The notes below the pieces were generated by a model, which saw nothing but the letters and a program-made list of their open reading frames with translations, was not told the DNA's origin and did not search any database. Of a stretch of DNA of 64,000 bases, positions 24,940 to 33,305 are shown one piece after another; the stretch's first letter is position 1; every line of letters starts with the position of its first letter. The DNA is from Gemmatimonadales bacterium (GTDB taxonomy: Bacteria > Gemmatimonadota > Gemmatimonadetes > Gemmatimonadales > GWC2-71-9), in the NCBI GenBank assembly GCA_036500345.1, contig DASYCE010000032.1:62001-126000 (forward strand). The letters run 5' to 3'. A program made the position numbers and the translations under genes.

Positions 24940-26484
24940 CTACGGACGCGCGGCGGTCCCGGTTCCAGCGCCGGCCAGCCGCGAACCACGTCGCTCCAGC
25001 CGCGCCATGTCCCGGGTGATGGTCCGCAGCGCGCCGAGCGCCACGACGCCGCCAAGGAGTGCGACGATGGGAAGGAGGATCACCACGCGCACCAGGGAAA
25101 AGCGGTCGGAAAGTGATCCGATCAGCGGGAGGGCGATGCCGTCCCCGGCCAGGTGGATGAAAAGGAGATAGGCGCCGACGACGGTCGATCCGATGCTGGC
25201 GGGAACCACGTCGAAAATCACGGCCGACATCGGGCCGTTGTACCACGAGAGAAAGAAAAAGGCGATCGTGAATCCCGGCACGAAGAGCTTGAGGTCGTGC
25301 AGCGTGAGCACCCAGATCGCCAGCGGCCCGCCGATGATGAATCCGCCCGCAATGGTGATCACGCGTCCCTTGTCTGTGCGGTGACGCAGCCAGTCGGCGA
25401 TCAATCCTCCGGCGAGCGTGCCGAGCACACCCGCGACGAGTCCCCACGTGCCGAGGAGCTCTGCCGCTGCTGCCGTGGTAAGCCCGAACTTGCGGGTCAT
25501 GAACGATGGCCCCCAGCCGACCAGCCCGTTGGTACCGAACGAAATCATGGCGCCCGAGAGGAAGACGAAGATCAGCGTCGGTGTGCGGAGTACCAGTCGC
25601 GCCGCGCGCGAGAGCTCGTCGACGGCGTCCTCGAGTTCGGAGGTGAACGGCGTTTCATCGCGTCGATCGAGCTGCACCAGCCGCACCCAACGCCAGATCG
25701 TCAGCACCGTACCGAGCCCGATCGCGACGGCGAGTACGATCGTGTCGCTCGGTGCTTCGGTCCCGAACCAGTGGGTGAGTCCGACCGCCGCGACGAGTCC
25801 GATCGCGGTCAGCACGAGCAGCGGTGCGATCTGCTGCATCAAGCCGAGGGTGCCGAGGCCGAGTTTGCGGGCGAGATTGCGGATGTGATGCGGCGCTTCC
25901 TTGCGGGCCGGATCGACCAGCCCCATGACCAGCGCGGCACACGCGAACCCCGGAATGCCGACCGCCATCAGTGCGACGCGCCAGCCGTAGATCCCTTCGA
26001 GGTAACCACCCAGCAGGATGCCGAGGACGCCGCCGATCGGAATCCCGGCGTTGAGGATTCCCATGGCAAAGGCACGATTGCGTCCCGGGAAATAGTCGGC
26101 GACCATCGACGTCGACGCCGGCGCGTACGCCGCTTCACCGATGCCGACCAGCGCCCGGCAGGCGAAGAGTTCAGTGAAGCCGCGCACCAGTCCGCCGAGC
26201 GAGGTGAATGCGCTGAACAGTGCGGTTCCCGCGGCGATCACCGTCTTGCGGCTCTTGAGGTCGCCGATCACCCCGAACGGGAGCGCGGCCACCGAGAAGA
26301 CGAGGATGTAGGCGGCGCCGAGCCAGCCGAGCTGCGTGTCGTTGAGCGAGAGGTCGCGCTTGATCGGCTCGAACAGCGCGAAGATGATGTTGCGGTCGAG
26401 GTAGTTGAGCAGGTTGATGAACGCGAGGAGCGCGAGCGCCCCCGTGGCGCGCCACTGACGTTGAGCGACCGTCGCGGCGTGCAC
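24940..26484 (-). CDS. MFS transporter, spinster-like
   Basis: 514 residues, GTG start. Twelve membrane helices; the first has LLAFINLLNYLDRNIIFALFEPIKRDL, the DRN motif typical of spinster/NarK-like anion:cation symporters. The loop motif GVIGDLKSRKT lies between helices 2 and 3. The central loop is longer than usual (residues about 270-300). The middle of the second half contains GGLIADWLRHRTDKG. Substrate unknown; spinster-like proteins export lipids or organic anions. It starts 3 bases after the LOG gene's stop on the same strand. Confidence 0.88.
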   Translation of the reverse strand: MHAATVAQRQWRATGALALLAFINLLNYLDRNIIFALFEPIKRDLSLNDTQLGWLGAAYILVFSVAALPFGVIGDLKSRKTVIAAGTALFSAFTSLGGLVRGFTELFACRALVGIGEAAYAPASTSMVADYFPGRNRAFAMGILNAGIPIGGVLGILLGGYLEGIYGWRVALMAVGIPGFACAALVMGLVDPARKEAPHHIRNLARKLGLGTLGLMQQIAPLLVLTAIGLVAAVGLTHWFGTEAPSDTIVLAVAIGLGTVLTIWRWVRLVQLDRRDETPFTSELEDAVDELSRAARLVLRTPTLIFVFLSGAMISFGTNGLVGWGPSFMTRKFGLTTAAAAELLGTWGLVAGVLGTLAGGLIADWLRHRTDKGRVITIAGGFIIGGPLAIWVLTLHDLKLFVPGFTIAFFFLSWYNGPMSAVIFDVVPASIGSTVVGAYLLFIHLAGDGIALPLIGSLSDRFSLVRVVILLPIVALLGGVVALGALRTITRDMARLERRGSRLAGAGTGTAARP

Positions 26485-26487
26485 GCG

Positions 26488-27249
26488 CTAGAGCCCGACC
26501 TTGGCGATGCCCAGGCGTTTCCGGCTTTCCATCAGGATCTTGACGACGGTCTCCGGGCGGTCGGTGACGTGCAGCAGCTTGTCATCGCCGGGCGAGATCA
26601 TCCCCTCATCGAGCAGGGTATCCTTGATCCACGCCATCATCCCCGACCAGTACGCCTTGCCGAAGAGGACGACCGGAAAGTCGGTGAGCTTGTCGGTCTG
26701 CATCAGTGTCAGCGCTTCGAAGAGCTCGTCGAGTGTCCCGTAGCCGCCGGGAAAGACCGCGAAGCCGATCGCGTACTTGACGAACATCGTCTTGCGAACG
26801 AAGAAGTACTTGAAGTCGAGTGAGCGCGTGAGATACTGATTGGGGCGCTGCTCATGCGGCAGCTCGATATTGCATCCGATCGAAAGGCCGCCGGCTTCGT
26901 ACGCGCCCTTGTTGGCGGCTTCCATGATCCCCGGACCGCCGCCGGTGATGACCGGCACGCCTGCCTTGGCAAAGAGCTGCGCGGTCCGTTCGGCGGCCTT
27001 GTAGTACCGATCGCCGGGCTTGGTTCGCGCCGATCCGAAGAAGGAGACGCCGCCGGCGACATCCTGCAGGTTGTCGAAGCCCCAGACGAATTCTCCCTGG
27101 ATGCTGAGGACGCGCCACGAATCCGACGTGCGGCGCAGGCGGAGAATGTCTTCCGCCACCGGGACGTTGAGCAGCTGCTCGTCTTCGGTGGGACGCGACT
27201 TGCGAGTGGTCTTGGGCGGAGGTGCCGTCTTCGTCTTCCGTTCACGCAT
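26488..27249 (-). CDS. LOG-family protein (TIGR00730-type nucleotide phosphoribohydrolase)
   Basis: 253 residues from the ATG at 27247-27249. A basic N-terminal tail of about 20 residues precedes a Rossmann-like core. The family motifs are both present: GGGPGIMEAANKGA (PGGxGTxxE-type partner region) and FPGGYGTLDELFEAL. Both are needed for the LOG reaction, cleavage of ribose-5-phosphate from cytokinin-type or other purine monophosphates. In bacteria many such proteins act on AMP-related nucleotides. It overlaps the PLP-enzyme gene's stop by 8 bases and runs directly into the MFS gene. Confidence 0.92.
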   Translation of the reverse strand: MRERKTKTAPPPKTTRKSRPTEDEQLLNVPVAEDILRLRRTSDSWRVLSIQGEFVWGFDNLQDVAGGVSFFGSARTKPGDRYYKAAERTAQLFAKAGVPVITGGGPGIMEAANKGAYEAGGLSIGCNIELPHEQRPNQYLTRSLDFKYFFVRKTMFVKYAIGFAVFPGGYGTLDELFEALTLMQTDKLTDFPVVLFGKAYWSGMMAWIKDTLLDEGMISPGDDKLLHVTDRPETVVKILMESRKRLGIAKVGL

Positions 27250-28390
27250 CCAGCAGGACCTCGAGGAGGGCGCGGTGATCATCCGCGACGTTGTAGAAAT
27301 AGGGTGAGACGCGCACATGTCCCGGGCGCGAATCGACGATGAATCCCGCTGCGGCGAGTCGCGCCACATCGGCGCGCGGGTCGTCCCGCGGCAGCATCAC
27401 GATGGCGCTGCGATCGGCAGCAGATGCCGCAACGCGCGGTGACAGGCCGCGACTGCGGGCGTCGGCGATGAGGTCTTCCGTGAGCGCAGCGGTGGCGCTT
27501 CGAATCGTTGCGACACCGGCACCCTCCACCAGATCGAGCCCGCCAAGCTGGGCGTGCACCGACGGAAGCGCGGGCGTCCCGGTCTCGAAGCGCCGGGCGT
27601 CGTCGTGCGCCACGAAGGTCGTCGGATCGAAGGCAAACTGGTCGCGGTGGGCGAACCATCCCGATGCCTGGGGAATCACGGCCGCCGTACTCTCCGGCCT
27701 GGCATACATGAAGGTGATCCCCGGTCCGCCGAGGAGCCACTTGAGGCCGCCAGCGAGATAGAAATCGACATCCAGCGCCTGCACGTCCACGGGGATCTGT
27801 CCCGCAGCCTGGTAGCCGTCGATCAGGGTGAGCGCTCCAGCGCGCCGGGCCAGCTGCGCAATCGTTGCGACATCCTGGATGGCGCCCGACGCATAATAGA
27901 CGTGGCTCGTGGCGACGAGCGCCGTATCACCGTCGATCGCTCGTTCGAACGCCTCGACCGGCACGGTGACGCCGTCGGGCGATTCGAGGAAGACGACCTC
28001 GGTGTCGCGCGGCAACCACTGATAGGGGAGCGTCGGAAAATCGATCGACGTGGTCACGATGCGGCGGCGTCGCGTGGTGTCGAGTCCGCTGCCGATCACG
28101 CCGAGGATGCTGGAGATCGAAGGGTGCAACGCGATCTCGCTGCTCCGGGCATTGATCAACGCACCGTATCGGATTCGCAGCTCTTCGAGTGCGTTCCACC
28201 ACACATCGTACCAGTTGGCAGCACCGCGGGCGGCCCACTGATCGAGGAAGGTGTCGACCCGTTGTCGCGCGCGGCGGGAGAGGGCGCCGAGTGAGCAGGA
28301 ATTGAGATAGATGGTGTGCTCGAACACCGGAAACTCGGCGCGCCAGTGTGCAAGCGGGTTGGCGACCGGGTGTGGCGCGGCGACAGGCAT
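27242..28390 (-). CDS. Class V aminotransferase-fold PLP enzyme (kynureninase-like)
   Basis: 382 residues from the ATG at 28388-28390. A PLP-dependent fold-type I enzyme. The opening YLNSCSLGALSRRARQRV resembles kynureninase and isopenicillin-N epimerase. The cofactor Asp is in ALTLIDGYQAAGQIPVDV, and the Schiff-base Lys is in YLAGGLKWLLGGPG. The substrate-side segment FETGTPALPSV matches class V enzymes. The substrate is not determined; cysteine desulfurase activity is less likely because the catalytic cysteine loop is absent. First gene of a four-gene minus-strand set. Confidence 0.85.
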   Translation of the reverse strand: MPVAAPHPVANPLAHWRAEFPVFEHTIYLNSCSLGALSRRARQRVDTFLDQWAARGAANWYDVWWNALEELRIRYGALINARSSEIALHPSISSILGVIGSGLDTTRRRRIVTTSIDFPTLPYQWLPRDTEVVFLESPDGVTVPVEAFERAIDGDTALVATSHVYYASGAIQDVATIAQLARRAGALTLIDGYQAAGQIPVDVQALDVDFYLAGGLKWLLGGPGITFMYARPESTAAVIPQASGWFAHRDQFAFDPTTFVAHDDARRFETGTPALPSVHAQLGGLDLVEGAGVATIRSATAALTEDLIADARSRGLSPRVAASAADRSAIVMLPRDDPRADVARLAAAGFIVDSRPGHVRVSPYFYNVADDHRALLEVLLDA

Positions 28391-28526
28391 GGAGCGCAAT
28401 CTACGGACACCGGCCTCCAGTCGCGATCCGGCCGGTCACGTCGGAACTGTTGGCGGAGCCGGCAGGCCCCCGGTGTGATCGCGCGACTCGGTGGCGAGCA
28501 GTCGGGCGCCGCTCTACGTTCCACCC

Positions 28527-28811
28527 GTGTCGAGCACCCCTGACCTGCGCCTGTCGCGCTCCTGGACCGAACTCACCGTGCAGCTTGCCGGTCGCGCAGT
28601 GGTCTCGCCGCGGCTCGCCATCGACCTCGTCCGGACGGCATGGGCGTTTCGCCGGAAGCGATGGTGGCAAATGGCGCCGTTCCTCCCCGTGCCCGACCGC
28701 ACCTACCTGCGCTGGCGGATGTACACCGCGTACGGTGACGAGGATGCCGTGCCCCCCGCGGGGGATGTCGTGCGTTTCGCCCGGTGGCGCCGTACCACGA
28801 TGAGGGTGTGA
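28527..28811 (+). CDS. Small protein of unknown function upstream of NDH-2
   Basis: 94 residues from GTG at 28527; a longer start at 28491 is possible. The sequence is basic and rich in Trp and Arg (LVRTAWAFRRKRWWQMAPFLPVPDRTYLRWRMYTAYGDE). No signal peptide. The TGA at its end overlaps the ATG of the NDH-2 gene by one base, so the two should be co-translated. I recognise no family; it may be an accessory protein of the dehydrogenase. Confidence 0.65.
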   Translation: MSSTPDLRLSRSWTELTVQLAGRAVVSPRLAIDLVRTAWAFRRKRWWQMAPFLPVPDRTYLRWRMYTAYGDEDAVPPAGDVVRFARWRRTTMRV

Positions 28812-30094
28812 TGGCCGACCAACCGCACCTCGTGATCCTCGGCGGCGGCTTTGCCGGCCTGTACATGGCGAAGGCACTCCGCCGCGCGCCAATCCGGATC
28901 ACGCTGATCGACCGGCGAAATCATCACCTCTTTCAGCCAATGCTGTACCAGGTCGCGACCGCCGCGCTCAATCCATCGGATATCGCGTCACCGATCCGGT
29001 CAATCCTTCGCCGGCAGCGCAACGTGGAAGTGCTCCTCGGCGAGGCGGTCCGCGTCGACACCGCCAGTCGTGTCGTGCACCTCGCCGACGGGGCCGACAT
29101 CACATACGACTATTGCGCCATCGCCACCGGAGCGCGGCACTCCTATTTCGGCCATCCTGAATGGGCGGCGCTCGCGCCGGGGCTCAAGAATCTCGAGGAC
29201 GCGCTCGAGATCCGCCGCCGGATCCTCGTCGCGTTCGAGCGCGCCGAACGGGAAGCTGATCCGGCGAAGCGGCACCATCTGCTGACGTTCGTGATCGTCG
29301 GCGGCGGACCGAGCGGCGTCGAAGTTGCCGGCGCCGTCGCGGAAATCCGTCGCTACGCGCTGGCTCGCGACTTCCGGCACATCGATTCGCGCGAGGCGAC
29401 TGTCGTGCTTCTCGAAGGTGGGCCGCGCCTCCTGACGGCATATCCGCCCGCATTGTCGGAGCGTGCCAAGACTGATCTCCGCAAGCTCGGCGTCGAGGTG
29501 CGAGAGAACACGTTCGTCACGTCGATCACCCCCGAAGCCGTGGAAGCCGCGGGGTGGCGCATTCCCACCACCACGGTGATCTGGGCCGCGGGGAACCAGG
29601 CGAGTTCACTGCTCAAGACGCTCGATGTTCCGCTCGATAAACAAGGACGCGTCGTTGTCGGCGCGGATTGTTCCATCCCCGGTCATCCCGAAGTGTTCGT
29701 CCTGGGCGATGCTGCAGCCTGTCGCGATCGAGGCGAGGGTGCGCCGGTGCCTGCGGTGTGCCCCGCCGCGATCCAGATGGGTGACTACGCCGCGCGCGCG
29801 GTCCGCGACACGATCGCCGGGCGGCCGCGGATGCCGTTCCACTATCGCAACAAGGGTGAGCTCGCAGTGATCGGGCGCGGCGACGCCGTCGCGAATCTGC
29901 CGGGGATCAAGTTCGGCGGCTTCTTCGCGTGGTTGATCTGGATCTTCCTCCATATCGCCTATCTGATCGGATTCCGGAATCGCGTCCTGGTGCTGGTGGA
30001 GTGGGCGTGGTCGTATTTCACCTATGCGCGCGGCGCACGATTGATCACCGGCAACGTGGCGCCAACCGCTCCCGCGCACCCGTCCTCCACGTGA
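28811..30094 (+). CDS. ndh: Type II NADH:quinone oxidoreductase (NDH-2)
   Basis: 427 residues. FAD dinucleotide-binding motif VILGGGFAGLYMAKAL at the N-terminus; the HHLFQPMLYQVATAALNP segment is diagnostic of NDH-2. The NAD-binding motif is VIVGGGPSGVEVAG. The second FAD contact is FVLGDAA with PAVCPAAIQMGDYAAR, the quinone-site region of NDH-2. The C-terminus (FFAWLIWIFLHIAYLIGFRNR) is a membrane-binding amphipathic/hydrophobic segment. It transfers electrons from NADH to quinone without proton pumping. It is coupled upstream to the small gene and downstream to queG. Confidence 0.95.
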   Translation: MADQPHLVILGGGFAGLYMAKALRRAPIRITLIDRRNHHLFQPMLYQVATAALNPSDIASPIRSILRRQRNVEVLLGEAVRVDTASRVVHLADGADITYDYCAIATGARHSYFGHPEWAALAPGLKNLEDALEIRRRILVAFERAEREADPAKRHHLLTFVIVGGGPSGVEVAGAVAEIRRYALARDFRHIDSREATVVLLEGGPRLLTAYPPALSERAKTDLRKLGVEVRENTFVTSITPEAVEAAGWRIPTTTVIWAAGNQASSLLKTLDVPLDKQGRVVVGADCSIPGHPEVFVLGDAAACRDRGEGAPVPAVCPAAIQMGDYAARAVRDTIAGRPRMPFHYRNKGELAVIGRGDAVANLPGIKFGGFFAWLIWIFLHIAYLIGFRNRVLVLVEWAWSYFTYARGARLITGNVAPTAPAHPSST

Positions 30095-30096
30095 CG

Positions 30097-31041
30097 ATGG
30101 TGACCACCGCGGAGATCAAGGCAGAAGCGTCGCGGATCGGCTTCGTTGCGTGCGGCGTCACGGCGCTCGATGCCAACCGTCACGGCGCCGAGCTCGATCG
30201 CTGGCTGGCAAATGGATACGGTGGCACGATGCGATATCTTCACCGCCAGGCGAAGAAGCGGAAGAATCCATCGTCGATCACGCCGGGCGCGCGTACGGCG
30301 GTGATGGTGCTCGACAACTATGCGCCGCGTCCCGATGAGCGCCCCGCCGCCAATGACACCTTCAAGATTGCGGCGTACGCGCGCGGGATGGACTATCACA
30401 TTGTCACGCTGGGCCGACTGCATATCCTGACCGAATGGCTCAAGGCGCGCGGCGCCGCGATTGCGCACGGCTGGGTCGATGACGGACCGGTTCCCGATCG
30501 GGAGCTTGCGGAGCGCGCGGGGCTCGGCTGGATCGGCAAGAACGCCATGCTGATCAATCCCAAGGCCGGATCGTACACCTTCATCGGGTCGGTGTTCACC
30601 GACCTTGAGCTCGAACCCGACACCGCGCTGCAGACGGATCTCTGCGGGTCGTGTACTCGCTGTCTCGACGCCTGTCCCACGCAGGCGTTCGTCGAGGAAC
30701 GGATCCTCGACGCCAACCGATGCCTGTCCTATCTCACCATCGAATATCGCCGTGAGGCGCCGGCGGAATTGATGGAACAGGCAGATGGCTGGGCGTTCGG
30801 CTGCGACATCTGCAACGACGTCTGCCCGTGGAATGTGAAGTTCGCGACACCGACGACCGTGCCCGAGTTCGAGCGTCGTCCCGACCCGGACCGGCGCGAC
30901 GCGGACCTCTTCGAGCGAATGGACGACGCCGAGTTCACCCGGCGCTTCGCGGACACGCCGCTGATGCGGACCGGCCTCGCCGGGATGCGACGCAACCTGC
31001 GGGCAATTCACCCTCAACGTGCTGGTGCAATCAAGCGATGA
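30097..31041 (+). CDS. queG: Epoxyqueuosine reductase QueG
   Basis: 314 residues from the ATG at 30097; a GTG at 30091 overlapping the NDH-2 stop is an alternative. It reduces epoxyqueuosine to queuosine in tRNA, using cobalamin and two 4Fe-4S clusters. The catalytic-domain Asp sits in WVDDGPVPDRELAERAGLGWIGKN. Cluster ligands are CGSCTRCLDACP and CDICNDVCPWN, with a further Cys in ANRCLSYLTIEYR. About 60 C-terminal residues of longer homologues are missing, so it is the short form without HEAT repeats. It needs B12, as does MetH in this window. Confidence 0.95.
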   Translation: MVTTAEIKAEASRIGFVACGVTALDANRHGAELDRWLANGYGGTMRYLHRQAKKRKNPSSITPGARTAVMVLDNYAPRPDERPAANDTFKIAAYARGMDYHIVTLGRLHILTEWLKARGAAIAHGWVDDGPVPDRELAERAGLGWIGKNAMLINPKAGSYTFIGSVFTDLELEPDTALQTDLCGSCTRCLDACPTQAFVEERILDANRCLSYLTIEYRREAPAELMEQADGWAFGCDICNDVCPWNVKFATPTTVPEFERRPDPDRRDADLFERMDDAEFTRRFADTPLMRTGLAGMRRNLRAIHPQRAGAIKR

Positions 31042-31415
31042 CAGTGGCCATGCGAAGTGTTGCCGTGTTCGTGACCGATGTGGAGCGGGCGCGCATCTTC
31101 TACGAGGACCAGCTCGGACTTCCGGTGCACACGGCCGGATCGTTCGGCTTCGAATTCTTCGATCAGTCTCCCCACCTCGGCGTCCATCCGGCAGCACACC
31201 CCGACTCAAGGGCACTGGTCGGCCGCCACACCGGCGTGACGCTCCAGGTCGACGGTCTGCTCAACCTCTGCTCGACACTCGGCGAACATGGCGTGCGCTT
31301 TGTCGCCGAGCCGACGCAACAGGAGTTCGGCATCATGGCACTTGTCGCCGATCCCGACGGCAACATCCTCGCGCTGTGGGAAGACAACACGCAGGCCGGT
31401 GAGGAGCCGCAATGA
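31038..31415 (+). CDS. VOC / glyoxalase-like metalloenzyme family protein
   Basis: 125 residues; ATG overlaps the queG stop (ATGA). Two beta-alpha-beta-beta-beta units: MRSVAVFVTDVERARIFYEDQLGLPV and VTLQVDGLLNLCSTLGEHGVRFV, ending in ALVADPDGNILALWED. The last motif is the classic VOC C-terminal strand with metal-ligand Glu. Substrate is not apparent; the superfamily includes glyoxalase I, dioxygenases and antibiotic-resistance proteins. It is coupled to the threonine-aldolase-like gene downstream. Confidence 0.88.
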   Translation: MTVAMRSVAVFVTDVERARIFYEDQLGLPVHTAGSFGFEFFDQSPHLGVHPAAHPDSRALVGRHTGVTLQVDGLLNLCSTLGEHGVRFVAEPTQQEFGIMALVADPDGNILALWEDNTQAGEEPQ

Positions 31416-32446
31416 GCCTCCCGCGCGGGTTCGCGAGCGACAATACCGCGCCGGTGCATCCGGCCGTGTTCGACTGGCTGGCGCGCGTCAATCACGACCC
31501 CGCGCCCGCCTATGGTGATGATAAATACAGTGAGCAGGTGCGCGCCTGGTTCGTGGATCAGTTCGGACCGACGGCGGCGTCCTTCCTGGTCTGGAATGGC
31601 ACCGGTGCCAACGTCGTGGCACTTCGCGCCATCACGCGGCCATGGCACGCCGTTCTCTGCTCCGAGCAGGCGCACGTGAACGTCGACGAGTGCGGCGCGC
31701 CCGAACTGCTTACCGGATGCAAGATGATCGGCCTGCCATCCGCCGATGCCAAGATCACGCCGGATCAGATCCGCCGCGCCGTTCACCGCCTCGGCGACGA
31801 ACACGCCTCGCAGCCCCATGTCGTGGCACTGGCGCAGCCGACCGAGTACGGCACGGTGTACACCCGCGATGAGGTGCTCGCGATTGCCGCCGCGGCGCAC
31901 CAGCTCGGGCTGCGCGTCTTCATGGATGGCGCGCGGATCGCCAGTGCAGCAGCGTCGCTGGGATTGCCGCTGCGCGCATTCACCGTCGACGCGGGGATCG
32001 ATGCGCTGGCGTTCGGCGCGACCAAGAACGGTGCGATGGGGGCGGAAGCGGTCGTCATGTTCAATCATCAGCATCCCGACGAACTCAAATTCCTCCGCAA
32101 GCAGTCGGCGCAGCTGTCGTCGAAGGGCCGCTACCTCGCGGCACAGTTCCTGGCGCTCGCCGAGGGCGATCTCTGGCTCGCGAACGCAACCAACGCCAAT
32201 GCCATGGCGCAGCGGCTTGCGGCGGCGGTCCGGGAGATTCCGGGAATCCGCATCACGCAGCGCGTCGAGGCGAGCGCGGTCTTCGCGGTGCTGCCTCGCG
32301 CCGTGACGCTGGAGCTCCAGCGCGATTTCAATTTCTACATGTGGAACGATGCACTCGACGAAGTCCGCTGGATGACCAACTGGGCGACCTCGGCGGACGA
32401 CGTCGACGAATTTGCTGCAGCGATCAGGCGGGCGATGAACGTGTAG
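31412..32446 (+). CDS. Threonine aldolase / beta-eliminating lyase family PLP enzyme
   Basis: 344 residues; ATG overlaps the VOC stop (ATGA). The sequence GFASDNTAPVHPAVFDWLARVN...AYGDDKYSEQVRAWF is typical of low-specificity L-threonine aldolases. The Schiff-base Lys lies in ALAFGATKNGAMGAEAVV; the cofactor Asp is in FMDGARIASAA. It cleaves L-threonine or L-allo-threonine to glycine and acetaldehyde. Its 3' end overlaps the convergent BtuF-like gene by 23 bases. The linkage to QueG and the VOC protein has no obvious metabolic reason. Confidence 0.92.
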   Translation: MSLPRGFASDNTAPVHPAVFDWLARVNHDPAPAYGDDKYSEQVRAWFVDQFGPTAASFLVWNGTGANVVALRAITRPWHAVLCSEQAHVNVDECGAPELLTGCKMIGLPSADAKITPDQIRRAVHRLGDEHASQPHVVALAQPTEYGTVYTRDEVLAIAAAAHQLGLRVFMDGARIASAAASLGLPLRAFTVDAGIDALAFGATKNGAMGAEAVVMFNHQHPDELKFLRKQSAQLSSKGRYLAAQFLALAEGDLWLANATNANAMAQRLAAAVREIPGIRITQRVEASAVFAVLPRAVTLELQRDFNFYMWNDALDEVRWMTNWATSADDVDEFAAAIRRAMNV

Positions 32447-33305
32447 CGGTGGATCGAAACGCCGCCGCCATCAGGGCAATCCCCTCCACCAGCCGCGGTC
32501 CCGGACGGCTGGTGTACGCGTTTCCATCGATCACGATCGTCGGACGGGTGCGAAGCCACTCGCGCGCGCGTTGATCGGCGAGCGAGTCAAGCTCCCGGCG
32601 AGCTCGCGCTTCGTCGAAGCCGCAGAGCGCGATGACAATCGCATCCGGGTCGAGCGCCATCACGTCGTCCCAGCGGCGGATGGTGGAGTGATCGCCCGGC
32701 TGCGCGCCGACGTCGATCCCGCCTGCGGCAGCGACCATCTCCGGAACCCAGTGCCCGGCCAGAAAAAGTGGATCGAGCCATTCGATCACGACGACGCGCG
32801 GCCGGCGGGCGACAGCGGCTGACGACAGTTCGCGAACGCGACGGTCGAGTTCAGCCGCCACCGCGTCAGCCGCTCCCTCCCGTCCAATGGCCCGGCCGAT
32901 TGCACGGATGTCATTCCAGACACCGCCAAGCGTCGTCCCGGACAGCACCAGCACCTCCGGCGGTTCGGCCATGACTCGCGCGAGACGGACCGCCTCGCCA
33001 TCCGCGACCGCGCAGACGTCGCAGAGCTGCTGCGTGATGATCAGATCGGGCCTGATCGCCGCCAGCAGATCGGCATCGATCCCGATCACCGCCTTCCCGG
33101 CGGCAACCGCCTCCCGAACGGCGCGATCGATGGCAGCCGAGGACTGCGTCGCGTCAATCGGCGTGACGGTCACGCGCGGCAGCGTCCTCACGTCGGGCGG
33201 CCAATCGCACTCGTGCGACACGGCCGCGAGCAGTCCCGCGCCGCCGATCGCGGCCACCATCTCCGTGGCGCCCGGAAGGAGCGAGACGATTACCTTGCGC
33301 GCCAT
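32424..33305 (-). CDS. BtuF-like cobalamin/metal-chelate binding protein
   Basis: 293 residues. The sequence IVSLLPGATEMVAAIGGAGLLAAVSHECDWP is the start of the periplasmic-binding fold of cobalamin-binding proteins; a later WLDPLFLAGHWVPEMVAAAGG also fits BtuF-type proteins. There is no signal peptide or lipobox, so it may be cytoplasmic or the start is downstream of a missing exporter signal. No btuC/btuD gene is adjacent. Its start codon shares bases with the divergent PAP2 start (CATG at 33303-33306). Its likely ligand is B12, which MetH and QueG need. Confidence 0.8.
   Translation of the reverse strand: MARKVIVSLLPGATEMVAAIGGAGLLAAVSHECDWPPDVRTLPRVTVTPIDATQSSAAIDRAVREAVAAGKAVIGIDADLLAAIRPDLIITQQLCDVCAVADGEAVRLARVMAEPPEVLVLSGTTLGGVWNDIRAIGRAIGREGAADAVAAELDRRVRELSSAAVARRPRVVVIEWLDPLFLAGHWVPEMVAAAGGIDVGAQPGDHSTIRRWDDVMALDPDAIVIALCGFDEARARRELDSLADQRAREWLRTRPTIVIDGNAYTSRPGPRLVEGIALMAAAFRSTATRSSPA

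Noticed and set aside
25153-26823. Open frame of 556 codons on the plus strand
   Set aside because: Antisense to the MFS and LOG genes; acidic/basic low-complexity translation typical of a shadow.
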